NCBI GenBank assembly: GCA_030549175.1
Contig: JAUKUA010000002.1
Location: 3,472,001-3,536,000 of the forward strand
DNA from: Lasiosphaeris hirsuta
Lineage: Eukaryota; Ascomycota; Sordariomycetes; Sordariales; Lasiosphaeriaceae
Direction: 5' to 3'
Length of the DNA: 64,000 nucleotides
The notes beneath the pieces are model-generated. The model was given only the letters and a program-made list of their open reading frames with translations. It did no database searches and was not told the DNA's origin. Positions 31,201 to 42,098 of this stretch are shown here, piece after piece; the first letter of the stretch is position 1, and the number at the start of each line of letters is the position of its first letter. A program made the translations under genes and the position numbers.

Positions 31201-33200
31201 ATTGCACGGGCCAAGGAAATGGCTTCTTCAGAGGCCGGTCCATGCCAGCCGGCGAGTTCGCCAAGGTCTCTCCTCATCTTTAGCAACCTATAGGCGCTTG
31301 AACAGGAGTCGGAACATTTGCCCCAGGCCGCCATACGGCCCTCATTCTTATGTGGCAGCTGTTTCGACCCATCAGTGTTTGTAGTGGCAGCAGCACTCGG
31401 GTGCTGTACAAGCCCCTCGCAGTTCGCTGGGTCTTCAACCGCGATAATCTTCCAGCCCAAGCTATTATCGCCTCCCAGTGATCTGTCAGCAGTTCCCTCA
31501 CCGGCTTTGGAGGTATGCAGCCAAGGAGCTTCCAGGTAGTTTCCAAAGGTCATGGTCAACCAATCTAACTCATGCCCGGCGACAAGGGGAACGGCCTTTG
31601 GATTTTTTGCGAGATTCCGCCGCACCCACGCTCTGAGGATAGTCATGATGATGATGGCAGCAAGCTGGGCGACGGAGGCTGACCAGTGCATGCCGTGCAG
31701 ACCGGTAAACTGTATAATGAAGCCGCAGAGACTAGCCAGTACGCCTGCAACGGTGATGGATTCCTGGAACTTATTCTCTGTCGCCCCGTCTGGTCCTTGC
31801 TCCCCGTTGGCTCGGTGGGAAGTGGTGACCAGGGCCCGAGCATCTTGAGGGAAAATAGCAAAGGGCTTAAAATCCTGGTCATTAACGGTTCCAGATCTCT
31901 GTAACCAAACGACTCGAGCCATCCTTCCGAACCGCGGGCGGTATCTTTTCTCCTCTGTACTGTTTTCGACGACGTGGGCACAAAGAAGCATGCCGGTGAC
32001 CATGAGCAACGTCCCGGATGCAGTACACGGAAAGGCGTAATCGTTAACAGGGTTTCCATCCTTAGGCAACCGGAGATGGCGAGTAGCAAGCCCACAGTAG
32101 ACGAGGACGCCGAACTGAAGGACGATCCCCAGTATAGCCACCATGTAAAGCTCACCTCTGCCCACTTGGCTGTGAATGTTGAGGGTGAGGTTTGGTGCAC
32201 AGTTGTTCGTATTTCGAATGATTATGATCGAAGGGCGGTCTTTAGTATTCGTCTTAGAGTCGGGGCCATCGTCCGTGTGGCGGTGTAGCGGCCCTTTCTC
32301 TAAATCCTCAATACCGCCGCGAGTTTCAGAATCTGGCTGGGGGCTAGGGCTAGTGTGATGATCGTCCTTGGCTTTCTTCTCATTGAGCTTCTTCAGCGGT
32401 GTGAGACCCCAGGGGAAACCTAGGAAGTGGTCACTGAAAATACGTTCTCGAGTGGTGAGTTCTGGAGATAAGGTAAGACTAAGGTAACAGGTGATAGATA
32501 GGCGCACTAACCGTAATCCATTGGATAATCCTTCGGTATCCCGCCATCCTTAGAGCTCTTGTTGTCCTTTGGCTTCAGAGCGTCCTTTAGTTTCATAACT
32601 AGCGTTTTTATCACTGGCGTCCCTTGATCGACCTCCAGGTCATCCTTGGGGTTGTTGACGGAATTACTTCTTGCCTTGGCCGGAGTCGTTGCCATTTTCG
32701 TCTGGCCTGCCTTCTCATCGTCGCTTGCAGGCAGCAGGATGATGAATTCCCGAATCGGGCCAGACCCCATGACTCTGACGATCTCCTGGCCGTTCCAGAG
32801 CTCACACACCTCGTTCGATGTAGACGACATCAGCTCGGACTCGGGGATGGCACGGCTCTCCCGTGCTCTTCCGATGATAGCTTTAAGCCACGACGGGCCG
32901 CCAACTCGGATAGCACCGACGACGGCGGTAATGATGCCTAACGGAGCCATTGCCAAGATGATGTTGTCGGCCCAACCCATGGATTGGCTCATGAACTGCA
33001 TGGTAACCCTCTCTCCAAAGAGCGCTAGCAAGCTAAGTGCAATATAGGATCAGCATACAGACTGTACTGAGCATATTGTAAAATACGTACGGGGCCAAAT
33101 CAGTGAACAAATTGTCAGAAAAATCATCTCCAGTGTCTGCAGCCACGGGTGTGACGATGCAGACTCCGACGAGGAACCGAAGTTTCTCAGCGGCCAACAT
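28290..33200 (-). CDS. Giant fungal membrane-associated ankyrin-repeat protein
   Basis: Exons 33200-33091, 33032-32512 and 32446-28290 join in frame to 1595 residues. The N-terminus (signal-like, then FTDLAPLLALFGERVTMQF and MAPLGIITAVVGAIRVGGP, then WLKAIIGRARES) is the conserved opening of a widespread fungal ankyrin family of unknown function. Hydrophobic segments at MVAILGIVLQFGVLVYCG, TASGTLLMVTGMLLCAHVV, ITVAGVLASLCGFIIQFTG and AQLAAIIIMTILRAWV make it an integral membrane protein. The middle (about 700 residues) is soluble, without motif. From about residue 1100 there are about fifteen ankyrin repeats, the last ten of 33 residues (TPLHLAAESGQEAVxKLLLE) nearly identical at DNA level. 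The final unit has lost 11 nt (near 28350), so the C-terminus is an out-of-frame tail (GRHRGEGSVGDDAAALAAG) instead of a finished repeat. Confidence 0.85.
28375..29340 (-). repeat. Homogenised 99-nt tandem repeats coding ankyrin units
   Basis: About ten head-to-tail units of 99 nt share long identical words on the plus strand (GGCAGCCCCCTTCTC-type, CAACAGTAGCTTC, AGCAGCAAGGTG). Variation is concentrated at a few positions (the loop codons after GAxxEAKD). The upstream ankyrin repeats (29340-29900) are much more diverged. The pattern fits recent unequal exchange plus selection at surface positions. Confidence 0.85.
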
Positions 33201-34326
33201 GTTGGCGAAGGCCTGAATAGACAGATCGAAATATGAGGTTTAACCTGTTGCTTTCTCGTTTCCTTTGATACACCAACAGATTGAGAGCCATGGTAGGTTT
33301 CGGCGACGCTGAATATCCCGCGCGGCTTTGGCAGTCCCCAGGGCTGTCTCCAGTCTCCAGGCGTTCAGCCCGAGCACCACCACAGAAGCACGGGTAAGTG
33401 GGGCCCTATCAATGACGTGTGGGAGGAGAACTCTTTCGTCTGAGACATCTCGGCCTTGGCAAATCTTACTATTTACTGTGCTCTGCCAATAAAAAGGCAG
33501 GTAGCGACGGACTTCCAAAACCTAGCTAGCAGAGACAGGCACAATTGTGCAAATAAGATAATCGCTCCAATCAAAGCTTCCGTCTCTGACCATCGACCTA
33601 CTGCACACTACTGCAACAGGACAAAGGCGGCCGATCCCGGATGACACCCCCGCGTTCCGTAGCAACAGCAGTAGACGCCGCCTCTCAAATTCACTTGCTG
33701 TCACGGCGATCGATGTTGGACCAATCGGCCCAAGTCCATCGAGGACAGCGCCAACACCCAGCCTACGTGAAAGCTTCCACGGGGTACCACAGGACAGCGC
33801 CAGCCCAAAACGGATTTACAATAAGCTAGCCCTGCGCGGAACGCCGCTGCGCGCCGACACCAATTATGCCACGGGTCGTGCAGATCATTCGCGCACAGAT
33901 CTTCCAGATCATGTGACGGATCACGTGATCTACTAATATTTGTGATTACAGCTGGGGTAGAGCCGGTTTTATTAAAGTTTGAAGGGTCGCTTTGAGATCT
34001 CGGAGGGTGGTCCCTCGCTGAGCAAGCCCAGTTCTTAGTTATTATTGCTAACTTTACGTACCACTTTAATAACCCAATCGCCTTTTGCCATATCTTTGCA
34101 TTATGTGCGCATGTGACGCCCAAAAGATCCCCATTTCAATACGGCGGCAAGGCCCATCGCCATGACTCTTCCGAGTCGCCTCACTGCGGCGGGTAGTCTT
34201 GCTGAGTGGCGATGGGTTTCCTTCCAGGTAGGAATGTTTTCACCGGGAGCGTCGGCCTTGCCGGTGCTGGGGTACACGAATCCTCATGGCAAAATATGAC
34301 AAACTTAGCAGCCCTGAGCACGGCAC
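33201..34326. other. Intergenic between ankyrin gene and oxidoreductase, no gene seen
   Basis: Short overlapping frames on both strands (33240-34123) lack motifs. The region includes the ankyrin gene's promoter. No RNA gene is recognised. Confidence 0.45.
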
Positions 34327-35566
34327 TCAAGCCCCAACCCCCTCCGTCTCGGCAATTCTAAACACATACTTAACAGCACTCGCCTTGCCAGCCTTCAAGT
34401 CCTCCAAGGCGCCCTGGACACCAGCCAGGCCGCCCGGGCGCACCTCGACGTTCTGGCCGCGGAACCAGCCCTCCTTCAGGCCGCGGGCGAAGTAGCGGTA
34501 GTACACGAACCCAAAGTCCTTCGCATGGCTATGCACACTGCCCACATGGGTCGTCTGCTGCGTGACCCACTCGGGCACCTCCTTCTTGCCCCCGAGCACA
34601 AACGCGACCTTGGCCTTCCCACCCTCACTCAGCACCCGCCCCAGGTTCTGCGGACTCCCACTCTCCGAAACGGCATCAAACGCGTGCAGCAACTCCCGCC
34701 CCCCCAGCGCGGCCCGGATCCCCTCCACCACGGCGTCGTCCCCGGCGCGGTAGTCAATCACGACGTCGCCCTTGGCCGCGTCCAGCAGCGGCGCGACGTG
34801 GGCCACGGCGCGCCCCGCCACGCAGATGATCGGGTGGATGTGGCTGCGGCGCGCGAGCTGTAGCGTGAAGAATCCGACGGCCGACGAGGCGCCGTAGATG
34901 ACGAGCGGGATGTCGTGGTGCACGTCGGGCAGGGTGGGGGCGACCGGCGGTGGCGGGTATGCCGTGGGCGGGGGGCCGGCTGCCGGGATCGGGTCCCATG
35001 GTTGCGGGAGGCCGAGGACTTGGTATAGTCCCACGGCGGCCGTCATGGCTGCTAGCGGGAGGGTTGCGGCTTCTGATGGGGAGGGGGTGAGTTTGGGGTG
35101 GTGAAAGGGGGGAAAGAGAGGGACGTACCCTCGAAGCTGGTCTCCGGGGGGATGGGGAAGGTGGTGTGCGCCCAGGCGATGGCGTACTCGGCGTAGCTGC
35201 CGTGGGGGGTGAACATTTGGTGGAAGGCGGCCACGCGGTCGCCGGGCTTGACCTCGTAGACGTTGGCGCCCACCTTCTCGACGATGCCGGCGATGTCGTC
35301 GCCCTGGTTCATGGAGACGGGGCGCATCTCGGCCAGCTTCCAGTCCTTGGGGTTGGACCCGCTGACGACCACCTTGATCAGGACCTGGTCGTCATTGGGC
35401 TCCGGGATCGGGGAGTCGATGATCTCCACCTTCGTCCCTGGCCGTGACAGCACCATCAGTCTCGATCCTCGAATGGACGACTGCCCGCACCGATCGGACG
35501 CTAGGGAAGGGGGCGGGGAAAGGGGAGCCCGCCTCTCATACCTTTGCTTACAATTGCCTCCTTCAT
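34327..35566 (-). CDS. MDR-superfamily NAD(P)-dependent quinone/enoyl oxidoreductase
   Basis: Exons 35566-35542, 35437-35129 and 35069-34327 give 358 residues. The tiny first exon (MKEAIVSKG) joins to TKVEIIDSPIP, restoring the usual MDR N-terminus; starting instead at the internal ATG 35456 would replace it with an unusual MVLSRPG. GroES-like fold motifs follow (VVSGSNPKDWK, GDDIAGIVEKVG, VKPGDRVAAFH). The Rossmann site is VIYGASSAVG, about residue 172. No structural-zinc four-cysteine cluster is present, so it belongs to the zinc-free quinone-reductase/enoyl-reductase-like branch (the ToxD/LovC-like group common in fungi). Its substrate is unknown and no biosynthetic core enzyme is adjacent. 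Codon use is strongly GC-ending. The last intron is C-rich with a weak branch site but joins the frame exactly (FE|AATLPLAAMTA). Confidence 0.88.
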
Positions 35567-36903
35567 GGTTCCTGACCAGTAGGATCCTCCAAGCTGTCGG
35601 CGACTATCGTATCCTCGCTGGCGTATCCCTGCGGATGTTTGGTAGGGACTTGGGTTTGAGACTGCAGGCAGGATGTGAAATCTAGGTTCCGGTGTCTTGG
35701 CGTCCCGAGAAAAGGTGTGAGGGCGGGAAGTCCATCTCGGACATGTCCCGTCTCTTATAGATACGCCATATCTATGACACTGACGCACCGAGGTGCATCG
35801 AGTGCGAACCGCCCTATGCTGCATCGGGACCAACGATAATAAGATTGGCGCACTCGCTCCCTGATTTACCCACCGCTTGATTCAAGATTCATCAGCAAGA
35901 CTTATCTCCGGCCTTAAACACCGTGCCATCTCTTTTGGTTCGCCATAAAAAGGGGGAGCCCGACGGACACAAGCCGTTCCACCAGCCGAGAGACGGAATG
36001 CGCTGCAGTGTTGAACAATAGTACTAACGATGCAAAAAAAAAAAAAAAAAAAAAGAGAAAAAGATCCCGTCGCCCGGTGTGGTGCTGTGGTATACGTAGG
36101 GGCATGAAACAAAACGTCAAGCAACCCGGACCTGCGGCGAGCTCCCGAATGCAAGCGGCTCTTCTGCCATCTTGTTTAAAAATGCTTAGCATCCAACGGG
36201 CTTCGGGCTCTGTAAATCTTATCCAATCCCAACGGCCGTCACACCTTGTAACCGTCCGTGGGGGAATGCGGCACTCCTTCCCCAAATTGCGGCTAATCAT
36301 CTACTACCGCCTTTTGATCTTTGTTTCCCCCGCTAACGCCCCCATTGATGCGATGCCGCTCGTTCGGTCTTCAGATCTGGTCGCCATTGGCCGGACTCCG
36401 TCGGTATGAGCCGAGACTGAAGTAGCACGACATGACTTGACCGGAGTGCCTTCAATAACAGACGGTTATGAGACGGTCTCGGTCTGCCTCAAATGATCCA
36501 CCAGTACCGTGGGGGCAATGCTAAAACAAGACAAGAAATCAATCATGAAGGTGGGCATCCTGCTTTCATAGACCATAGTGACAACCTGGTATATCCTACA
36601 TACGATCTGCCGCCCTGCTCGCCAGACGATTCGACCTTTTGCTGAAATCCCACCCAAGACACCCAAAAATAACTCCGAAAACATGTTGGCGCCGTTAGAT
36701 ACACTGCGCGCACGAGAAACGAAAACTCCACTCCCGGTTCCAGAGATGCAACAGATCATATATTCGAAGAACGGCGAAACCCCCCTAGTGGAATGCCACC
36801 GCAGTCTTCTCAAAGAAGACTACTACATCCGTCGCTTTCCTGTCAAAAAAAAAAAAATTTAAAAAAATTTCACAACCCCCGCGTTGACAAACTCAGAGCC
36901 CCC
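35567..36903. other. Intergenic region with a 21-nt poly-A tract (36034-36054)
   Basis: This lies between the oxidoreductase start and the 3' end of the secreted-protein gene. A poly-A run and a second A/T-rich run (36845-36870, just downstream of the secreted-protein stop and probably in its 3' end) are the only landmarks. The frames in it are random-looking. Confidence 0.45.
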
Positions 36904-37976
36904 TTAAGGGTTGATGTCAGCACCGTCAAACCCCAGAGCCGTGTTCCATGTGTTGGCGGTATCGGCGTTGCGGGTTCCAAGCGCCGAAATCTGAGCCTTT
37001 GCGGCAAGGCAGGCTGACTTGGCGGCCGCGTTAGCCTCGCAGACATTGGTCAACTGGTCGCAGATGCGGTTGGTGATGATGTTGGGGTTCAGCGCCTCCT
37101 GTTGGCCCTTGGAGACAAGAGGGTCGATGGCCTGGAAAGTGAACTCGGTGGCAGGGCGGCCGCCGAGACCGCCGACGAACTTGATGGTGGGGATGCAAAG
37201 ACCAAAGTCAAGGCCGGCGATAGAGGACTGCTGGACGCCGTTGATGACTCCGATGACTACGTTGTCAGGTGCCGCGGTGGCGCTGGCGCTGGCAGCAGCC
37301 GTGACAACAGTCGTGAGAGTGGCGATGGTCGCGCAGTCAACCGCTGCGGTGCTGGTGGCAGCCGGGGCGGCAGTGGCAACAGCCTTGCCAGCATCTCCAA
37401 CAGCGGCAGTGGCGCCATCAAGTCCCTGAAGAGTGAAGTTGGAGAAGCCGTTGGCAATGATGACGTCGGCGACGCTGAGGCCCTCGGCCTGGAAGGGGTT
37501 CGTGATAGACGAGGCCGAGTTGGCGTTCTCGATATCGGAGCCAGTGACAGCGGGATCGATAAGAGGAACAACACCACGGAGCGCCGCGGTAGCAGGAAGA
37601 GAGACATCAGAGCAGATGGTGGGGATCGACTGAGCAAAGGGGTTGAAGTTCTTCTCAGCGGCGACAAGGGCGATGGCAACAGCGATGACCTTGGGATCAT
37701 CACCAAGCTGGATAACAATCGTGTCGGCCAGGGTAAGCTATCTAGATGTCAGCAACATGTCGTTTTCAAGCAAGCTGGAGGATTGCGTCTGACCTTGGCG
37801 CAAGCGTTGGCACCTGCGAGCAAGACACCGGGGGACTGGCCGGCGAGGGTTGCGGCCTGGCCGGGGTTGCCGAATTCACCAAGGCCCTGGATGAGATTCT
37901 GGACTGAACCCTCCTGACCGAAGCGGGCCTCGGCAGTAGCCAGCAGGCCGGCGACGAGAACAAGCTTGGAGTACAT
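36904..37976 (-). CDS. Secreted protein of unknown function (abundant fungal surface-protein type)
   Basis: Exons 37976-37794 and 37737-36904 join in frame (AK|LTLADTIV), 338 residues. A clear signal peptide (MYSKLVLVAGLLATAEA) is followed by RFGQEGSVQNLIQGLGEFGN and GQSPGVLLAGANACAK. The second exon has conserved-looking blocks (ALVAAEKNFNPFAQSIPTIC, LRGVVPLIDPAVTGSDIENA, GLSVADVIIANGFSNF), then a low-complexity Ala/Thr region, and a cysteine-containing C-terminal domain (CDQLTNVCEANAAAKSACLAAKAQ). I know this type as an uncharacterised secreted fungal family but cannot name a function. Third positions are overwhelmingly C, typical of highly expressed fungal genes. A TATA-like CTATATAAC lies at about 38204 upstream. 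No GPI tail is visible. Confidence 0.85.
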
Positions 37977-38199
37977 GTTGATGATTGTTTGTAGTTTTTC
38001 CACGAGAAGAAGAAAAAAAGGGCGAAGTTTTGAAGAGAATCAAAGACCGACCGTGCGGTTATAGAGGGCGAAAAAGGGCTAAAGAATGTATAGAGAAACG
38101 AAAGTTCACAGAACTGAAAAGACCGTAAAAGGATGGAAAAGAGAGCGGAAACTTGCCGGATGTGACAAGAAGGGAAAGCAGATCCAATGCGGTCGGCCC

Positions 38200-38212
38200 T
38201 GAGGTTATATAG
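38200..38212 (-). promoter_or_regulatory. Candidate TATA box of the secreted-protein gene
   Basis: Minus-strand CTATATAAC lies about 230 nt upstream of the start codon, with a long pyrimidine-poor/AG-rich leader between. A strong TATA would fit the gene's highly biased codon use. This is inferred by position only. Confidence 0.35.
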
Positions 38213-41200
38213 AGGGCCGCAACAACAACAACCACTTGAAGTGGCTGGCGGGGGTCATGGGCCATGATGGACAGAACAACAGATGACACAAGCCAGGGCT
38301 GGGACTCATTGTCGGTGCCCCCTAATGGCGATCATACTGGCGCATGGCAAAATCCGGCACGAAGGCATGAACAGATCAGGGCCAGCCGGGGATGGGGGGA
38401 CCATACTCGCGGGACATCGCTTGTGTCACAGCGGCCCCTGCCCAGCGCCGGGGTGGTGTAGTGCGCAGTTGAGCCTCCTTGGCGGGCTGGCTCTGGCTGG
38501 GTCCCCGGATCAGGACGTTCAAGGCTTGGCACCTCACGTCGTGGGCGCCTAGACTACCTCGGTGCAGGATTTTCGGGATGTGAGCCGAGGGTGCTCTCCA
38601 GGAACCTGGCCAGGACGGGCTCGCATCGCATCACCCAGGCCTCATAGTGGACTCGAGATGAGCCGAGGTGGAGAATGGGTCAGAAACAATGGCATCATAT
38701 CTGGTGATCCTTTTCTGTTATCTGCCATTTCCCGTCCGCACTGTCATTTCTCAACGGCATTCTCGACGGTTCGGGGTCTCGACAAAACTGCGACCGGTTC
38801 TGGAGTCTGCCGCTGCCGTGTCAATTCGGCGGACTTGTAGGGCCGCGGAGGCAGTCGACCACCAGCACGTCGAGAGTCCGGGGTCAACGGTACCGATTAG
38901 TTTCAAGGGGCGATGTTCTGGCGATGGACGGACGCTGAGCACGTTGAGCTGTTGGAGTTGGGACGTTTCGGGCTGCGTTAGCGCTTGCACCTGCGTTTGC
39001 AGTGGAGCAGAGTGTTTCCGCCCCTGGGCGGCCCTGGGGCCTGGAAAGGTAGGTGCTTGTCTATGCTTTGCGGGGCAGGCGGCCGTCACATCATTCCAAG
39101 TCGGTTCCTTCCAGGTTGCGGCCCAATTGATCATCGAAACGTCCTCCGCTTTCTCGATATGGCGACCGGGTGCGCAGCGAGGTTTATGCGGTATTTTCTT
39201 TATTTTCTTCTGTTGAGGGGAATCGGGTTTGTCTTTCGTGATGGTATCTTCCTTTGCTCAGTTGAACCAGCGAGTCGCAACGACGCGAGTCTGGTAGCTT
39301 CCATTTCATTGGTAGGCGCACTGCTCGCGTACAGATCTGATCGAGAATGGTGGGTTTAATCTTGGGTAAGGGCAGTAGGTTCGTAGGTCTCTGCTTTCCA
39401 CACCCAAGACAGCCCCTCCATCATTTCGCGAGGACCTCCTCTTGCGCCTCGTGGCCGCCGCCCTGCCATTCGCCTGTCCCTCGCCTGCACTCCAGATCGG
39501 ACGGGCTTCGCTGGCAGCCTTCTTTGTCCTTCGATTCCAACTTTGTGGCTTCGGACATGGCAAAATAGTCACAGCGCTTGCATCAATCCCAACTCTGGTT
39601 CGGATGCCTCTCGCTTCGGCATCAAAACGGTAATCCCCCCCCTGTCAGCCACTTGGGTCGCGCCGCTTGATCAGATCAGATCTGATCAAACCGCGCACCC
39701 GGCCATCTGAGACACACCCGAGACGCTGTGCTAATGCCATCGCTTTCCGCCATCCGCCGCCACACTTGCCCAATTCTTCATCCCTCGCCTCTCACCGCCA
39801 TAGCTTTTCGAGGGAAATTGTCCCCTCATGGCCTCAACCACCTCGCCGTGGCTGGCGATCCGGGGAAACATTTGCCGATTTTTCCTCGCCCAAAACAGCA
39901 TTCAAGAGTAATCTCATTGTCCTCGTCCTCCGGTCGTCGCGCACAGCTCTTCAGCCTGCGACTTGTGTTCTTCGAGTTTGAAGCACCTCGAGTCTCGTCG
40001 GAGTTTTCTTGTTACGAGTCTGACATCTGTTGGTTTCCCACCTTTCATGTTGTTCGCGATGTCAACCGGAAATACGATTTACTTTCACTTGAAGCAGGCT
40101 GGAGTTTCCCTTCAATCATTTCTAGCTTTCCCTGCCCTCCCACCTCTGATCTGCAACTCTGCAACTCTAAATGCGAAAGCCTATTTCTGTTCTTGCCCCT
40201 CGGGTTTGATATGAGGATAAAATCGCACCGAGCGACTGCTCAACCTGATCGACGCCGTTGAAAGGCTCGGGTTGATCTGTTTACTCCCAACATTATCCGG
40301 TCCCAGAGACCTCTCTTTTCTTGTCAAGTGACCTGCCCCCTTTAACCTTAATAAACCTGGCCTGTTTGAGCATCACTTGGATGCTTTTATCCAAGAAAAT
40401 CACAGTTACACCCGGATCGCTCTCTCATATGCGTTTGCATCTCTATATTCCTTTACATTCGTTGTCGTTCTGCCCTTTCCCATGCTCATGCATGAAGCCT
40501 CTGGTCATGGACAATCCCGATCTCTAACCAAGTCAAGTGCCTGAAACCCACCCACGAGCTTGCCATCTTCCCTCCAAGAAAGAAGCCCGCATTTGGGATC
40601 GGCGGCCCAAGGCGGCGTGAAAGCAAACCGTTGTGCTGCAAACTATTATGACGGCAGTCAGTAAGCGTCACACACCAGACTTTCTCTGATGGCCCGCAGC
40701 GCTGTCATGGGCCCCGTAATTCTTCTCTCATCTCGGGAAACATTAGCTCAAAGTAGTTTCGACTGTGGGAGTGCAGGACATGTGGCCGTGGAGCTGCAAC
40801 GGATTGGTCCATGTCTTCTATCCCCTCATCCCTCACCAACCAATCCGGCGATGCCTTCGCTAACGGATCATGGGTGGAACCATCTTCAAGCATTACTAGT
40901 AGTTACAACGCACAGCAGATTTCTGGTCCGAAGGTTCTCAAAGTGAGAGCTATAGGCTTTAGTATGTAGTGATTTCCTACTCATCTGGCAAGGTACCTAG
41001 TGTGAAGCAATGTAGAGGTGTCATCTCAAGACTCGGGTCACCTCATCAATAGTCCCTGAGCCCCTGAAGCCGGACCCATCATCACTTTGATGTTGACCAA
41101 TGTAGTAACAAAGGCCGCAGGCAAGTGATCAGGAGAAATATGAATTCTGATGCCCAGAAACCGTATATATAGGTAATAACTATGTGTCCGGCCAGAACCC

Positions 41201-42098
41201 CAGACATTAAAATACATAAATGATCGCTGTGGGTATCATTAGTTTACCCCCCAACTCCCTCGTATCATAAACCATTATTAGCAGGCAGTGCTCCCCATCT
41301 GAGTAATATACATCCCGCGTATATAATCCAAAGCACTCTAGGTGTAGAGTTTGAGCCCGGGAGTTTGGCGTCAAATGATGAGCTTCCCAAGATGCATCCA
41401 CTGCAACGGATATTCATTTAAGAACGGCGATTCGTGTATTGTCCCGTTGATGAGCCCGCAGACCCGCTTGTGTGAATTTCCTGCAATGGCAGTAAACTTG
41501 AATTCTGTCAGTGGGGTATCCAGAGAGTTCGGTGCCCCGCCAAAGAAGAGCGGCCTGAGTCGAACCCAGTCGTTGGTAGTTTGTGTGTGTTCGGGTAGTA
41601 ATCGTTCGTCGCGGCTTCCAGGCTTGATGCCTGTGTGACTTGTGCCACATTTGATGGGATGACTTGGGGTAGGTTTTGGACGAATTTGTCTGCTAGCTGT
41701 ATAAAATGACAAAAAAGAAGAGTCTTCAGTTTGGGTTTGTCATCTAGATATTCACGCACCACCAGGCTCAACACTCAACACGAGCCCTCGATGAGACAAG
41801 GCTCGCATAACATCTTGGCTAACATATTTTGGCACTCCAAGTCGCCCGGTTGGGAAAGACTTGGCTGAACCCCGTTCGTTGGACCGACTCAGGGGCTCAA
41901 CTCGTTCATCCCAAGAGCCCCCCGGGGGTGGTGGGCAAGGTTAATTGCCCATTCGGAATCGCCTTGATTCTTGATTTATTTGTACACCTTCAATAGTAAC
42001 ATAGCCACTTTACTGGAAGTTGAGGGTCACTCAAACTAGGTGCCCATTGAATGTATTGATCGAAAATATGCCATATCGGCGGCTGGCAGGTCCAAACA
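38213..42098. other. Gene desert of about 3.9 kb with UTR-like pyrimidine-rich tracts
   Basis: No frame in this stretch shows a family motif. The longest (38668-39216 plus and 38751-39134 minus) overlap on opposite strands and look like chance. The plus strand at 39400-40500 is rich in TTC/CTC/TCC words and short poly-pyrimidine runs, as in long fungal 5' leaders or promoters, yet no coding exon follows. 40950-41350 and 41820-42040 are ordinary intergenic sequence. No tRNA or rRNA is recognised. Confidence 0.45.

Noticed and set aside
38668..39216. 182-codon plus frame and 127-codon overlapping minus frame
   Set aside because: Neither shows domain, signal peptide or codon bias consistent with neighbouring genes; opposite-strand overlap suggests chance.
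41555..41580. GACTGGGTTCGACTC on the minus strand resembling a tRNA T-arm
   Set aside because: No acceptor, D-arm or anticodon stem could be paired around it.
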